A stretch of DNA of 64,000 nucleotides, taken from NCBI RefSeq assembly GCF_009862785.1, contig NZ_WWHU01000001.1:806001-870000 (forward strand), in the 5' to 3' direction. The notes beneath the pieces are model-generated. The model was not told where the DNA came from and searched no databases. It was given only the letters and a program-made list of their open reading frames with translations. The translations under genes were made by a program, and so were the position numbers. Position 1 is the stretch's first letter, and each line of letters begins with the position of its first letter. Shown piece by piece: positions 8,948 through 17,567 of this stretch. Origin of the DNA: Gordonia sp. SID5947 (GTDB lineage Bacteria; Actinomycetota; Actinomycetes; Mycobacteriales; Mycobacteriaceae).

Positions 8948-9190
8948 TCACCCTTCAGCACAGACGCACCCCGGACAACGAATGCGGTCACCGCGAACCG
9001 CCCATCCATTGGTGGCCGCAAAAGCGATGGCTGCATGATGATCCGGGACTGCTTTGACCACCAGCGGCCGATCGCAATGATCACATTTTGAGATCCAGGT
9101 GTAGGGACGATCGGTATGCGCGCCGGCGGCAGCCGGTGACGGAAGTTGAGTACTGTATGTCCCGGCCACGTTGTCCTCACCCATTCTCAT
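8948..9190 (-). CDS. Small zinc-ribbon protein
   Basis: An 80-residue protein ending in a compact four-cysteine ribbon: CDHC, then about 28 residues with the typical AIAFAATNGWAVRGDRIRC pattern, then CPGC. Such small ribbons are widespread in actinobacteria, often called rubredoxin-like or zinc-finger proteins, with unknown function. The N-terminal 35 residues are poorly ordered in appearance, so a start internal to ATG 9190 is possible. It lies 26 nt downstream of the SDR at 9217-9963 in the same direction, so the two probably form an operon. Confidence 0.6.
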   Translation of the reverse strand: MRMGEDNVAGTYSTQLPSPAAAGAHTDRPYTWISKCDHCDRPLVVKAVPDHHAAIAFAATNGWAVRGDRIRCPGCVCAEG

Positions 9191-9216
9191 CTAAGCGGAA
9201 GCTGACGAACGTCGGC

Positions 9217-9963
9217 CTACGTGTCAGCGACGGTTTCAACGAGGCCTATCCCGGTAGTCGCGCCACCGTCCACGATGAACTCGCTGCCGGTACAGTAGGT
9301 CGCCTCGGTGACAATGAAGCGGATCATTGCGGCGACTTCTTCCGGGTGTCCGAAGCGCGCGATAGGTTGGTTGGCTGCTACCTCGTCGTCGATGCCTTCG
9401 GTCATCGGAGTACGGATTGGTCCGGGATGAACAGAACAGACCCGGATACCCTTGGCCGACAAGTCAAGTGCTGCAGCCTTGGTGAGGCCTCGGATGCCCC
9501 ATTTGCTCGCTACGTATGATGCCAATCCCTGGTACCCGAGCAGGCCTGCCGTAGACGAAACATTGACGACGACACCTTGCCCTGATCGACTCAATTGGTC
9601 TGCTGCGCAATAGATGCCAAGGAACGTTCCCATGAGGTTGACGTCCAAGACTCGGCGAAACCTGGCGGGCGTGACGGACTCGATCCCCCCGAAGTCGACG
9701 ATGCCAGCATTGTTTATGAGAACGTCAATCGGCCCAAAAGCGTTCTCAGCCTGCGCAAGTGCTTTCCGCCAGCTATCTGCGTCGGTGACATCGAGCGGTT
9801 CGAATCGCGCTGAAGAACCGAGCGAGTCCGCAACCTGCGTTCCATCCAGAACATCGCCGATCACGACATTCATACCGGCACCATGTAACACGTTTGCTGT
9901 GGAGGCACCGATCCCGCGTGCTCCACCGGTTACGAAGGCGGTGCGTTCGTGTAAGTGGGACAT
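9217..9963 (-). CDS. SDR family oxidoreductase, hydroxysteroid-dehydrogenase-like
   Basis: A 248-residue classical short-chain dehydrogenase with TGGARGIGA cofactor motif, NNAG, the catalytic serine in NVSSTAG, and YVASK. It closes with SEFIVDGGATTG. Overall it resembles the FabG3/20-beta-hydroxysteroid dehydrogenase group of mycobacteria (GGARGMGA, DVNLxGxFLG, HPGxxxTPMT). NAD(H) preference is suggested by Asp in VIGDVLDG after the second strand. The substrate is unknown. It heads a likely operon with the zinc-ribbon gene. Confidence 0.9.
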   Translation of the reverse strand: MSHLHERTAFVTGGARGIGASTANVLHGAGMNVVIGDVLDGTQVADSLGSSARFEPLDVTDADSWRKALAQAENAFGPIDVLINNAGIVDFGGIESVTPARFRRVLDVNLMGTFLGIYCAADQLSRSGQGVVVNVSSTAGLLGYQGLASYVASKWGIRGLTKAAALDLSAKGIRVCSVHPGPIRTPMTEGIDDEVAANQPIARFGHPEEVAAMIRFIVTEATYCTGSEFIVDGGATTGIGLVETVADT

Positions 9964-10432
9964 GTGTCACCGCCCTCGCTGGCTCGTCCATCTGATGTCG
10001 ACGTCGATACGTCGTGCCCTGAAACTGGGAAAGGCTGGGAAAAGCTCGGTGATGACAGGCGGCATCGGGTAGGTCAGGCGGTGCTCGGTGAGCGCGTCCA
10101 TGGGTCGCACCTTTCTTGGTGTGGACAGGGTTTCGTCTGCTTGCCAGCTTCAGCGCTGACCGCTGTCACCGACGAGAGTCAATCGTCACAACGATCATGG
10201 GCAAACGTCGATTGACGTATCGCATCGAACAGCGCACTGCCAGGGACGGCTGCGAAGCGCCAAACAACGCAGATCGCCTGCCGCTCCAGCGTGACGAAAA
10301 CCAGTACTTGCACCCCGTGCGAGCGCGTGACTTCTGCCAAGACCTCGGAAGTCGGCGACGGGGTCTCTCGGGTCATCGAAAAGGGTCGATGGTCCCTACC
10401 CTGAAGAGGCGCGAACGCGAAGAGTCTGGGGT
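9964..10432. other. Intergenic region, possible 65-codon minus-strand ORF
   Basis: About 470 nt with the divergent promoters for the SDR (leftward) and the small membrane protein (rightward). A 65-residue minus-strand frame (10179-10376) has a plausible amphipathic sequence but no recognisable family or clear ribosome site and is not called as a gene. Confidence 0.4.
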
Positions 10433-10708
10433 GTGAACACCCCAGACTCCAGATCAGCTTGGCTCACCCACACGCTTGTGTGGGTTGGCATCGTCGCTGG
10501 GATCGTGTTTGTGGTCGCGATTGTGTTCTTCTCTGGATTCTTGATAGGCCAGTCATCGGGCGGTTGCAGTGGCGACGGACATCGCAACGGGCAGGTAGGA
10601 CCGGGCCAGATGGTCGGCCCAGGAATGATGGGGCGAGGCGATCGAAACAATCCCTACATGCCCTATCCCCCGTCGGCGCCTCGGCCGCCGACAGTGCCCA
10701 GCCCATGA
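10433..10708 (+). CDS. Small single-pass membrane protein with Gly/Met/Pro-rich tail
   Basis: A 91-residue protein: a short N-terminus, one hydrophobic segment at about residues 12-40 (VGIVAGIVFVVAIVFFSGFL), then an extracytoplasmic tail rich in Gly, Met and Pro (GQMVGPGMMGRGD, PPSAPRPPTVPSP). Methionine-rich tails can bind copper, but no cysteine or histidine cluster supports that here. GTG 10433 is the only suitable start. Function unknown. Confidence 0.65.
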   Translation: MNTPDSRSAWLTHTLVWVGIVAGIVFVVAIVFFSGFLIGQSSGGCSGDGHRNGQVGPGQMVGPGMMGRGDRNNPYMPYPPSAPRPPTVPSP

Positions 10709-10809
10709 GAATCTGTGTAGGTGCTCGATCGCGTGTCATGGTGCGCAGCCCGAAGCCAAGCGAAGCCTGGCTGTGAAGTGAAAACCTCTGTGTCGTACTC
10801 TGTTCACCC

Positions 10810-11433
10810 GTGTCTTCCCTCGCTTCCGATGCTCCCATGACCGCCGTCACTCGCCTGGAATGCGTGTGGTGCTCGTCCGACGACGACGTTGCGGACTTCC
10901 GCAATGAACCACGATGTGCACGCTGCCGCACAGCGGAAGAGACCATCGCCGAGGCCCGCGAATTCGTCGGCTTTTACGGCCTTCGACCCTTGGGCGGGTC
11001 CGTGGAGTCCGATGACGATGAAGAGCGCGAACATCGAGTCGCGGCTCGCGAGGCGTCGGCCGAGCTGACCCGCACACGTACAAGTACTCCGTCGCGCGGC
11101 ACGTCCCGCAGCCGGCAGGGGGCCTCCGTCACCCGATCGGCATCCACCGCCACGAAGACAGAGCGCAACGCAGCGACCGCGACGAAACAGGCTGCCGCGT
11201 CGGGAGTGAGTCGACCCTCGAACATCTCTCGTCCCGACCTCGCGAACATCGCGAACCGGGCCGAGGGCCTGCTGACGCAACTCGCCGAGATCGAGGAGCG
11301 GCTCGCTATTGCGCAAAAGGACTCGGGACTCAGTGGTAAGGCCAAGGTGTCCGACTTGACCGAGAAGCGCGGGTCTGTGCTACGTACGCTAGCCGCCTTG
11401 GAGAAGGCCAAGCGCGCAATGGAGCCGGCCTGA
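10810..11433 (+). CDS. Zinc-ribbon and coiled-coil hypothetical protein
   Basis: A 207-residue protein with an N-terminal CxxC-CxxC ribbon (CVWC at about residue 18 and CARC), a long Ser/Thr/Arg-rich disordered middle, and a C-terminal helical region (NIANRAEGLLTQLAEIEERLAIAQ) likely forming a coiled coil. A leaderless start is likely: TACTCT lies 8 nt before GTG 10810 and no ribosome site is present; ATG 10837 is an alternative. Not recognised. A DNA- or RNA-associated scaffold is possible from the architecture but unproven. Confidence 0.65.
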   Translation: MSSLASDAPMTAVTRLECVWCSSDDDVADFRNEPRCARCRTAEETIAEAREFVGFYGLRPLGGSVESDDDEEREHRVAAREASAELTRTRTSTPSRGTSRSRQGASVTRSASTATKTERNAATATKQAAASGVSRPSNISRPDLANIANRAEGLLTQLAEIEERLAIAQKDSGLSGKAKVSDLTEKRGSVLRTLAALEKAKRAMEPA

Positions 11434-11570
11434 AGTGGTGTCGCAGTAGCGCTGACATGTCGGCCGTACGCTTCGCCGCACTCGTTCGTCGATGAACACC
11501 TTCGTGCTGGGCGGGCTGTTTCGGCGGTGACCAGGTTGCTTTGCCCACATGTGGACCGCCCGATCGACTC

Positions 11571-11614
11571 TTGACCTGTATCGACCTCCGCGTAATACTT
11601 AGGCATGTGCCTAA
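11571..11614 (+). promoter_or_regulatory. ArsR-gene promoter with operator over the start codon
   Basis: A -35-like TTGACC (11571-11576), 16-nt spacer and -10 TAATAC (11593-11598) precede GTG 11607 by 8 nt, predicting a leaderless transcript. A perfect inverted repeat TTAGGCA-tg-TGCCTAA (11599-11614) covers the transcription start and the GTG itself, so a bound repressor would block both initiation and the start codon. ArsR-type autoregulation is the obvious reading. Confidence 0.6.
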
Positions 11615-11945
11615 CTATCACGCAAAGCTCGACACGGTATTGCGAGCCATTGCGGATCCGACCCGCCGGGCGGTCGTCGAGCGCTTGGCGAGGTCCCCTG
11701 CCGTCGTGTCCGAACTCGCCGCGCCGTTTTCCATGGCACTACCGTCGTTCATGCAACATCTGCGAGTCCTTGAGGACGCAGGGATTGTGCTGTCGCACAA
11801 GCAAGGGCGTGTCCGCACTGTCAGTCTTCGACCGGGTGCACTCGACGTGGTGCACGTGTGGCTCGGTGAACAGCGAACACCCGCAGAACACCAGGCCGAC
11901 AGACTCGGCATCCACTTGACCCGCGTCACTCCGAAGGAGACCTGA
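11607..11945 (+). CDS. ArsR-family winged-helix repressor
   Basis: A 112-residue regulator starting MPNYHAKLDTVLRAIADPTRR, with the ArsR recognition region (SELAAPFSMALPSFMQHLRVLEDAG) and the wing (SHKQGRVRTVSL). It lacks the CxC metal site, so it belongs to the SRPBCC-linked, probably metal-independent type. It is followed 1 nt later by a RibD-like reductase and then an SRPBCC protein, the usual companions of this subgroup. The GTG at 11607 is supported by the promoter and operator immediately upstream. Confidence 0.88.
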   Translation: MPNYHAKLDTVLRAIADPTRRAVVERLARSPAVVSELAAPFSMALPSFMQHLRVLEDAGIVLSHKQGRVRTVSLRPGALDVVHVWLGEQRTPAEHQADRLGIHLTRVTPKET

Positions 11946-11946
11946 A

Positions 11947-12594
11947 ATGACCCGTGTACGCGCCAGCATGTTCATCTCGTTGGACGGCTATGTATCCTCG
12001 ACCGCCGACTCCCCCAGTGACCCGATGGGTGAGGACTGGGGGCGGCTCACGGCGGCCTACGCCGCAACCCGCACGTTTCGCGAACGCGTCCTCGGTGACA
12101 CCAGTGGAGTCGGCACCACCGGTATCGACGACTCCTACGCGGCCGCGCAATCCGAGGGCGTGGGCGCCGAGATCATGGGCGCCGCCATGTTCGGCCTGCA
12201 CACCTATCCCGACGATCCGGACTGGAAGGGCTGGTGGGGCGACAATCCGCCGTTCGGCACTCCGGTCTATGTACTCACCCACTCTGCGCCGCGCCCGTCA
12301 ATCGCGATGCAGGGCGGAACGACATTTCATTTCCGCAGCGGCGCAGTCGAAGACGTCCTCGCGGAGGCAGCAGCCGCCGCGGGCGGTGGCGATGTTCGGA
12401 TCGGTGGCGGAGTGGGCACCGCGCGCGAGTTCCTACGCGCCGGCTTGATCGACGAGCTGCACCTCATGGTCGCCCCGATCACCTTTGGCCGGGGTACCCG
12501 ATTGTTGGACGACCTGCCCGGTCTCGACCAAACCCACAAGGTGAAGACTGAAGTCGCCGAGAGTGGCACGATCCATGTCCTGTTCACGCGGTAG
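11947..12594 (+). CDS. Dihydrofolate-reductase-fold (RibD C-terminal-like) protein
   Basis: A 215-residue protein with the RibD_C/DHFR fold signature: N-terminal FISLDGYVSS, central TPVYVLTH, the cofactor loop GGGDVRIGGGVGTAREFL, and C-terminal DELHLMVAPITFGRGTRLL. Members are NADPH-type reductases of unknown substrate and are usually not part of riboflavin synthesis when found in ArsR operons. The gene follows the ArsR stop by one base; an AGGAG-type site within arsR (GAAGGAGACC) serves as its ribosome site. Confidence 0.88.
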   Translation: MTRVRASMFISLDGYVSSTADSPSDPMGEDWGRLTAAYAATRTFRERVLGDTSGVGTTGIDDSYAAAQSEGVGAEIMGAAMFGLHTYPDDPDWKGWWGDNPPFGTPVYVLTHSAPRPSIAMQGGTTFHFRSGAVEDVLAEAAAAAGGGDVRIGGGVGTAREFLRAGLIDELHLMVAPITFGRGTRLLDDLPGLDQTHKVKTEVAESGTIHVLFTR

Positions 12595-12603
12595 GAGGCA
12601 CAA

Positions 12604-13065
12604 GTGACGATCGAACGACGCCTCGCCCGAGCCGAGTTCACTCTCACCCGCGACTATCCTGTTTCACGCCAGCGCATTTGGGACGCGTTCGCGGACGAGC
12701 AGCAGAAGTTGGCCTGGTGGGGCGTCGACGATGCCATCGAGCCCGGTGAGTGGGCGTTCGACTTTCGCGTCGGCGGGCACGACATCGCCGAGGGCAGGTT
12801 CCACAACGGTCCGGTCTCGCGTTACGAGGCGACGTACACCGACATCGTCGAACACGTCCGCATCGTCACCACCTACGACATGTGGCTCGACGGAGTTCAC
12901 ATGTCGACGTCGGTGGCCTCGGTGGAGTTCGATCCGATCGACGATGGAACGCGGTTCACCCACACTGAACACGGCGTGTTCTTCGACCAGTTCTGGGCGG
13001 ACGGACCGAACCGCGAAGAAGGCACCCGGGGACTGCTGCGAACACTCAGCAACTACCTCGCGTAG
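12604..13065 (+). CDS. SRPBCC (AHSA1-like) domain protein
   Basis: A 153-residue START-like fold protein with the AHSA1 pattern FTLTRDYPVSRQRIWDAF and KLAWWG near the start and a C-terminal long helix. It has the usual length for the family. It is the third gene of the ArsR-RibD-SRPBCC operon, starting with GTG 12604 nine nt after the preceding stop and preceded by GTAGGAGG. These proteins bind hydrophobic ligands; the ligand is unknown, although it could be the inducer sensed by the operon. Confidence 0.87.
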   Translation: MTIERRLARAEFTLTRDYPVSRQRIWDAFADEQQKLAWWGVDDAIEPGEWAFDFRVGGHDIAEGRFHNGPVSRYEATYTDIVEHVRIVTTYDMWLDGVHMSTSVASVEFDPIDDGTRFTHTEHGVFFDQFWADGPNREEGTRGLLRTLSNYLA

Positions 13066-13156
13066 ACGGCGACCCACTTCATGGTCGAAGGACGCCGTTT
13101 CTGGGTTCATCTCAGAAGCACTTCCGAAAAATGTGATCTGTGTTATATCTCAATTT

Positions 13157-14038
13157 GTGAACTTGCGAGCATCTGCACTATCTATCGGGGCGTCAATCCT
13201 TGCCACCGCCGCGATTGCGTTGTCGATACCGGGTGGTTCGGTATCCGCGGCACCGCGGGTGCCCGGACCGTCACTCACATACGTGAATCTCGGCGACAGT
13301 TATTCGGCGGGTTCCGGTGTCCTGCCCACGGCGCCGGGAACACTCCCGCAGTGCGCCCAGTCGAGCATCAACTACGCGCATCTCATCGCCGGCCAAACCG
13401 GTGCGCGACTGACCGACGTGAGTTGCGGCGGGGCAAAGACGGACGACTTCTTCCGGTCGCAGTACCCCGGCCTTCCCCCGCAACTCGATGCGCTCAGCTT
13501 CCGGACACGGCTGGTCACATTCATGATCGGCGGCAACGACGGTGACGTTTTCGGCTCTACGGTCGCCAAATGTGTTGCCGCAGCCGCCACCACAGCCGGA
13601 CAAGGATCACCGTGCCGCACCATGTACGGAGACTCCATAGCCTCTGAGATCCGGCGGCAGACATTCCCGAAGCTGTTGCGCAGCTTCGCGGCGATCCGCG
13701 CTCGCGCACCTCTGGCTCGGACGGCTGTCGTCGCCTATCCATGGATTCTGCCGAACACGGTGCAGCCGTGCCCAGGATTCCCGATCGCACCCGGCGACAT
13801 ACCGTACATGCACGGCATTCAGGCGACGCTCAACGACTCGATCCGAGGGGCCGCGCGACTGACCGGCATCAGCTATGTCGACGCCGCAGCCGCGTCGGTC
13901 GGCCACGACAGCTGCAAACCGCAGGGTGTGCGCTGGATAGAGCCACTGATCACCAATGTCCAGACGGTTCCCGTGCATCCAAACGCGCTCGGCGAGCGGC
14001 AGATGGCCCAGGTGACCCTGCGGGCACTGCGCTTGTAG
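13157..14038 (+). CDS. Secreted SGNH/GDSL-family hydrolase
   Basis: A 293-residue exported esterase or lipase. A signal peptide of about 31 residues ends at SVSA-AP. The nucleophile block is NLGDSYSAGSG (Ser48), the oxyanion block is MIGGND, and the catalytic histidine lies in VPVHPN near residue 274, matching the order of the family. Several cysteine pairs suggest disulphides typical of the Streptomyces/mycobacterial secreted lipase group. GTG 13157 is preferred over GTG 13133 since TATATC precedes it by about 7 nt and the signal peptide then begins properly. Confidence 0.88.
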   Translation: MNLRASALSIGASILATAAIALSIPGGSVSAAPRVPGPSLTYVNLGDSYSAGSGVLPTAPGTLPQCAQSSINYAHLIAGQTGARLTDVSCGGAKTDDFFRSQYPGLPPQLDALSFRTRLVTFMIGGNDGDVFGSTVAKCVAAAATTAGQGSPCRTMYGDSIASEIRRQTFPKLLRSFAAIRARAPLARTAVVAYPWILPNTVQPCPGFPIAPGDIPYMHGIQATLNDSIRGAARLTGISYVDAAAASVGHDSCKPQGVRWIEPLITNVQTVPVHPNALGERQMAQVTLRALRL

Positions 14039-14080
14039 ACCGAGCGCTGGGTGGGGTGGCCGATCCGGCCAGGTCTCGGT
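14039..14080. terminator. Bidirectional terminator-like hairpin
   Basis: A nested inverted repeat lies between two convergent genes: outer ACCGAG/CTCGGT and inner TGGCCG-atc-CGGCCA. Its position directly after the hydrolase stop and before the end of iniC suits a shared terminator. Confidence 0.5.
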
Positions 14081-14093
14081 ATTCCTAGGTTGG

Positions 14094-15611
14094 TCAAGGC
14101 CTGTGCGCCGGCGACGTCGGCGCGCCCCGGCGCGCGGCCGTATCCATCTCCGCGCAGATACCCTCCGCGCTGCGGGCGGCCGCCTTGCAGACGCGGGTGG
14201 TGAAGGCGTCGTTGAGCGGGTGGTCGGCGCGCGCACGCCATCGTTGTACCGCGCCGAGGGCGCGCGATCGCCCAGACGTCATGGTCTCGAAAGGATCCAA
14301 ACCGAGGCGATCGTCGGCGGACGTCCCATATCCCCCGATGAGACGAGTCGCGTCGAGTGCCTCACTCTCCGTGAGAGTTGACCGTCGCGAACGCAACAGT
14401 CCCAGCAGGCGTACTTCTTCGAATCCATGCACATCCCCCATCAGCCGCTGTGCGGCGTTCCGGAGGTGCTGGGCGGCCGGGTTCGGGTACGCGGAGAGGA
14501 TCCGCGACAGCTCGGTCAGTGCGGAGTGCGCCTTCAACTGCTCGGCGCGCTGGCCGAACTGAACGTCGACGATGGACTGCAGCTCGGTGAGCCCACTTCG
14601 CTCAAGAAGTTGATCGGCGAGAGTCGTCGCATCGCGCACACCGCCTTGGATGAGGACGACGGCAATGCGGATGCCGAACAACCCGAACCGCCGAACGAGT
14701 GTCAACCGCGTCTCCTGGTCGAGCGACAGAGGACTCTGTTCGCGTCCGAAGCGGTCGACCGACAGCATGGCCAACTGCAGATCCTCTGGCGTCGCAGACG
14801 CCAGCGACGACAGCGCCGCGAACTCTCGCTGGCGTAGTGTCCGCGCCGTCAGTGCCAGCAGGCCGGCCACCGGCACGACAGCCTGGCACAGACCGGAAGC
14901 CGTCAGGTCGGTTGCGTACTGCGCGGCAATCTCCTTCGCCGAGAGCATCGCATCGAACCGGCCAGAGCCGATTTCATCTGCCCGTGACAAGACTCCCACC
15001 ACACCGAGTGGTCCGCCCCGACCGCCGACCTGCCGATTCAGTTCCGCCAGCGTGGAGACGTCCGATGCGGTGGAGGTTCGCATCAGATACACCACGGCGT
15101 CGGCCCCCGACACACCGTCCGCCGGCGCCAGCAGGCGCATTGTCCGAGCGGAGACGTCCGCGTTCAGTGACGCCGTCCCCGGAGTGTCGATGATGGTGCG
15201 CCTCGACAGTTCGGTGGTCGGCCACGATACTTCGAGGCGGTCGATGGCTGCGGGCTCCAGAGCGTCGATGTCGAAGTTCAGGCAACCGTCTCGACGCTCG
15301 ATCGGGACCGCGGCGCTCTGGCCGTTGACGTGGTGTGCCCGCACCGACGGTGACGATCCGTGATGAAACCAGGTGACGATCTTGGTGCACTCGGTGGCGT
15401 CGGTAGGAGCGAGTTCTTCGCCGATCAGCGCGTTCAGCAATGTCGACTTCCCTGCCTTCAACGCGCCCGCCAACGCGATTCGCAGAGGTTCTGACAGGCG
15501 TTGTGCACACCGTTCGAGGTCTGCCGATGGCCCAGCGGCGCACGGCTCGTCCGACCGGTATACGGCGATGGCGTCGTCGAGCAGGCGACGCACCTCATCC
15601 GACGTGTTCAC
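14094..15611 (-). CDS. iniC: IniC-like dynamin-family GTPase
   Basis: A 505-residue bacterial dynamin-like protein closely patterned on Mycobacterium tuberculosis IniC (about 493 aa): EPLRIALAGALKAGKSTLLN (Walker A, residues 49-57), APTDATECTKIVTWF (switch I), IIDTPGTASL (G3, residues 142-145), SRADEIG (G4-like), and AVVPVAGLLALTARTLRQ. IniC is part of the isoniazid-inducible membrane-remodelling system. Its ATG at 15611 lies inside the end of iniA (17-nt overlap), indicating coupled expression. It is last of a five-gene leftward operon. Confidence 0.93.
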   Translation of the reverse strand: MNTSDEVRRLLDDAIAVYRSDEPCAAGPSADLERCAQRLSEPLRIALAGALKAGKSTLLNALIGEELAPTDATECTKIVTWFHHGSSPSVRAHHVNGQSAAVPIERRDGCLNFDIDALEPAAIDRLEVSWPTTELSRRTIIDTPGTASLNADVSARTMRLLAPADGVSGADAVVYLMRTSTASDVSTLAELNRQVGGRGGPLGVVGVLSRADEIGSGRFDAMLSAKEIAAQYATDLTASGLCQAVVPVAGLLALTARTLRQREFAALSSLASATPEDLQLAMLSVDRFGREQSPLSLDQETRLTLVRRFGLFGIRIAVVLIQGGVRDATTLADQLLERSGLTELQSIVDVQFGQRAEQLKAHSALTELSRILSAYPNPAAQHLRNAAQRLMGDVHGFEEVRLLGLLRSRRSTLTESEALDATRLIGGYGTSADDRLGLDPFETMTSGRSRALGAVQRWRARADHPLNDAFTTRVCKAAARSAEGICAEMDTAARRGAPTSPAHRP

Positions 15612-17448
15612 GGGTACCTCCTGCGGCCCACGCCGACACCTCTGTCAGGAATGTGAGACTCGTTTCCAGGCTGCGCATCCGGGCGTCGCGTTCGGCGACC
15701 TGCATGCGCGCACCTTCTTCGGCGGACTTGATGGATTCGGTCAATGACCGCGTGGTCTGTTCGGCGATCTCCCGAAAGTGATCCCGCAGCACCCGCTGGA
15801 TGGTGCGCAGGCGATACCGTGATTCCCGGCCGACCTCGAAGAGAACATCGTCGACAAATGTGCGGACGGCCGCCTTGGCCTCGGAGCGGCGCCGGGTGAG
15901 GCGCATCTCTGCGTCCTCCTTGTAGGACTTGCGCCCCAACAGAACGCCGGCGGCCACCGAGAACGGGTTGAGCATCGTCATGCCGATCATCGTCGACATC
16001 ATGCCGAACATCATCATGCCCCCATATGACCCGCGCATGCCGGTGACGACCTTGTGCACGACACCGGTCGGCTGTTGCTCGAGGTCGGTGAGTCCGGTCA
16101 GTGGCGAGATCTCGTGACCGATCGCAGCCAGATCCAGCCGGGGTATGGCAACATCACCCGCGTCCGAAAAGGACTCGGCCACCCGTTCGGCCACCGCGAG
16201 GGACTGCTCGTGCGTCCAGATGAAGTTGTCTCCGACAGCTTCGGCGATGTCGTTCTTCAGATCCTCGCCCAGCTGGGCCCAGAACTTGGCTGGGTCACCC
16301 GCATCGATCCGCGCCTCGTAGTCCTTGAGCAACTTCCGTGTCCGGTACCGCAAGTCGTGGTCGGATTCGGCAGACAGATCGGCGATGCCATCGCCGAGAA
16401 CCTGCTGCCAGAGCGCGGTGCGCGACGACAACTCTTTGGCTTCACCGCGAGCACGTTCGAGTTCCGCGACGATTGCCGCGCGCGCATTCGGGTCCTTGAG
16501 GGTATCCAGTTCGGGCCGAATCGCCAGCGACAGATGATCGGTGACCGACCGGATCTCGTTCATCACGACCCGCTGCATGGTGGTACTCGCCTGCGTCAGG
16601 ACCCGGTTCTCCAGGAAGTCGAGGATGCCGGGAAACCCGGACTCGTCGTTGAGTTCACGGTCGTTGAGCCGGATGGCATGCGAGCGCAACAACGACGAGA
16701 CCGGCAAGGGATCGCGTTCGATGCCCTGTCGACGAAGATGCGCGACATCGGCACCTACGATGTCGCGCCACATCGGGTACAGGTCGGTCTTGGTCGCCAC
16801 ACACAGCGCGTTGTCACACAGTTCGGTGGCCTGGCGGATGAAGGACATCTCCGGTGCCGTGTACTCCTGACTCACGTCGGAAACCACGATGATCGCGTCG
16901 GATGCGGCGAGCAGCCCCAGAGTGGCTGCGGCGTGCGGCGATCCGACGCCCCCGGAACCTGGCGTGTCGACCAGGACGATACCGCGCTGCAGCAATGGGC
17001 TGGGCACGAAGATCTCGAGCCGCAGGACCTGTTCGCCGGCCGCCTCGGGGGCGTGCGACAGATCGCGCGAGATATCGTCCATCTGGATCGGGATGGTGCG
17101 CTCCCCTGCCGTCTGCACCGGGGCTTCCTCTGCGCCAGGAGATTCCACGATGCCTGACGAGTCGCTGACAACCAGCCGAGCATGCGGCTCCTCCCCGTAA
17201 CCGATCGTGGTGATCGTCGAGGTCGTCTCCCCGTCGCCCACTCGACACACAGGGACGTTCAGCAACGCATTGATGAGCTGACTCTTGCCCTGTTTGAGCT
17301 GACCGACCACCACCACGCGCGCGCTGGGGTCCATCACACGCCGGCTCGCGGATGCCATTCGGCTCCGCAGGTCCTCTCGTCCGGCATCACGTGCGAGGTT
17401 GCTCAATCGGTCGATGATCTGGCAGACCTTGGAGGTGTTGGCGTCCAT
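15595..17448 (-). CDS. iniA: IniA-like dynamin-family GTPase
   Basis: A 617-residue dynamin-like GTPase matching mycobacterial IniA: GQLKQGKSQLIN (P-loop, residues 49-57), VLVDTPGSGGVG (residues 159-168), ATKTDLYPMW, a long helical neck and stalk, and a hydrophobic membrane paddle with RGSYGGMMMFGMM and LNPFSVAAGVLLGRKSYKED. Mycobacterial IniA folds membranes and contributes to tolerance of cell-wall drugs. ATG 17448 is chosen because GGGAG lies about 8 nt upstream; GTG 17496 would add 16 unconserved residues. Confidence 0.93.
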   Translation of the reverse strand: MDANTSKVCQIIDRLSNLARDAGREDLRSRMASASRRVMDPSARVVVVGQLKQGKSQLINALLNVPVCRVGDGETTSTITTIGYGEEPHARLVVSDSSGIVESPGAEEAPVQTAGERTIPIQMDDISRDLSHAPEAAGEQVLRLEIFVPSPLLQRGIVLVDTPGSGGVGSPHAAATLGLLAASDAIIVVSDVSQEYTAPEMSFIRQATELCDNALCVATKTDLYPMWRDIVGADVAHLRRQGIERDPLPVSSLLRSHAIRLNDRELNDESGFPGILDFLENRVLTQASTTMQRVVMNEIRSVTDHLSLAIRPELDTLKDPNARAAIVAELERARGEAKELSSRTALWQQVLGDGIADLSAESDHDLRYRTRKLLKDYEARIDAGDPAKFWAQLGEDLKNDIAEAVGDNFIWTHEQSLAVAERVAESFSDAGDVAIPRLDLAAIGHEISPLTGLTDLEQQPTGVVHKVVTGMRGSYGGMMMFGMMSTMIGMTMLNPFSVAAGVLLGRKSYKEDAEMRLTRRRSEAKAAVRTFVDDVLFEVGRESRYRLRTIQRVLRDHFREIAEQTTRSLTESIKSAEEGARMQVAERDARMRSLETSLTFLTEVSAWAAGGTREHVG

Positions 17449-17567
17449 GGCGATCTCCCATACGTCGGGTGTGGACATGAGGGGCGGTGCGCTCACAACG
17501 TCCTCGCGGCCACTCGTCCGGCGTTGCCGAAGTCGGAGTAGCCGCGAGGGACGCTCGTCACCGGCGG

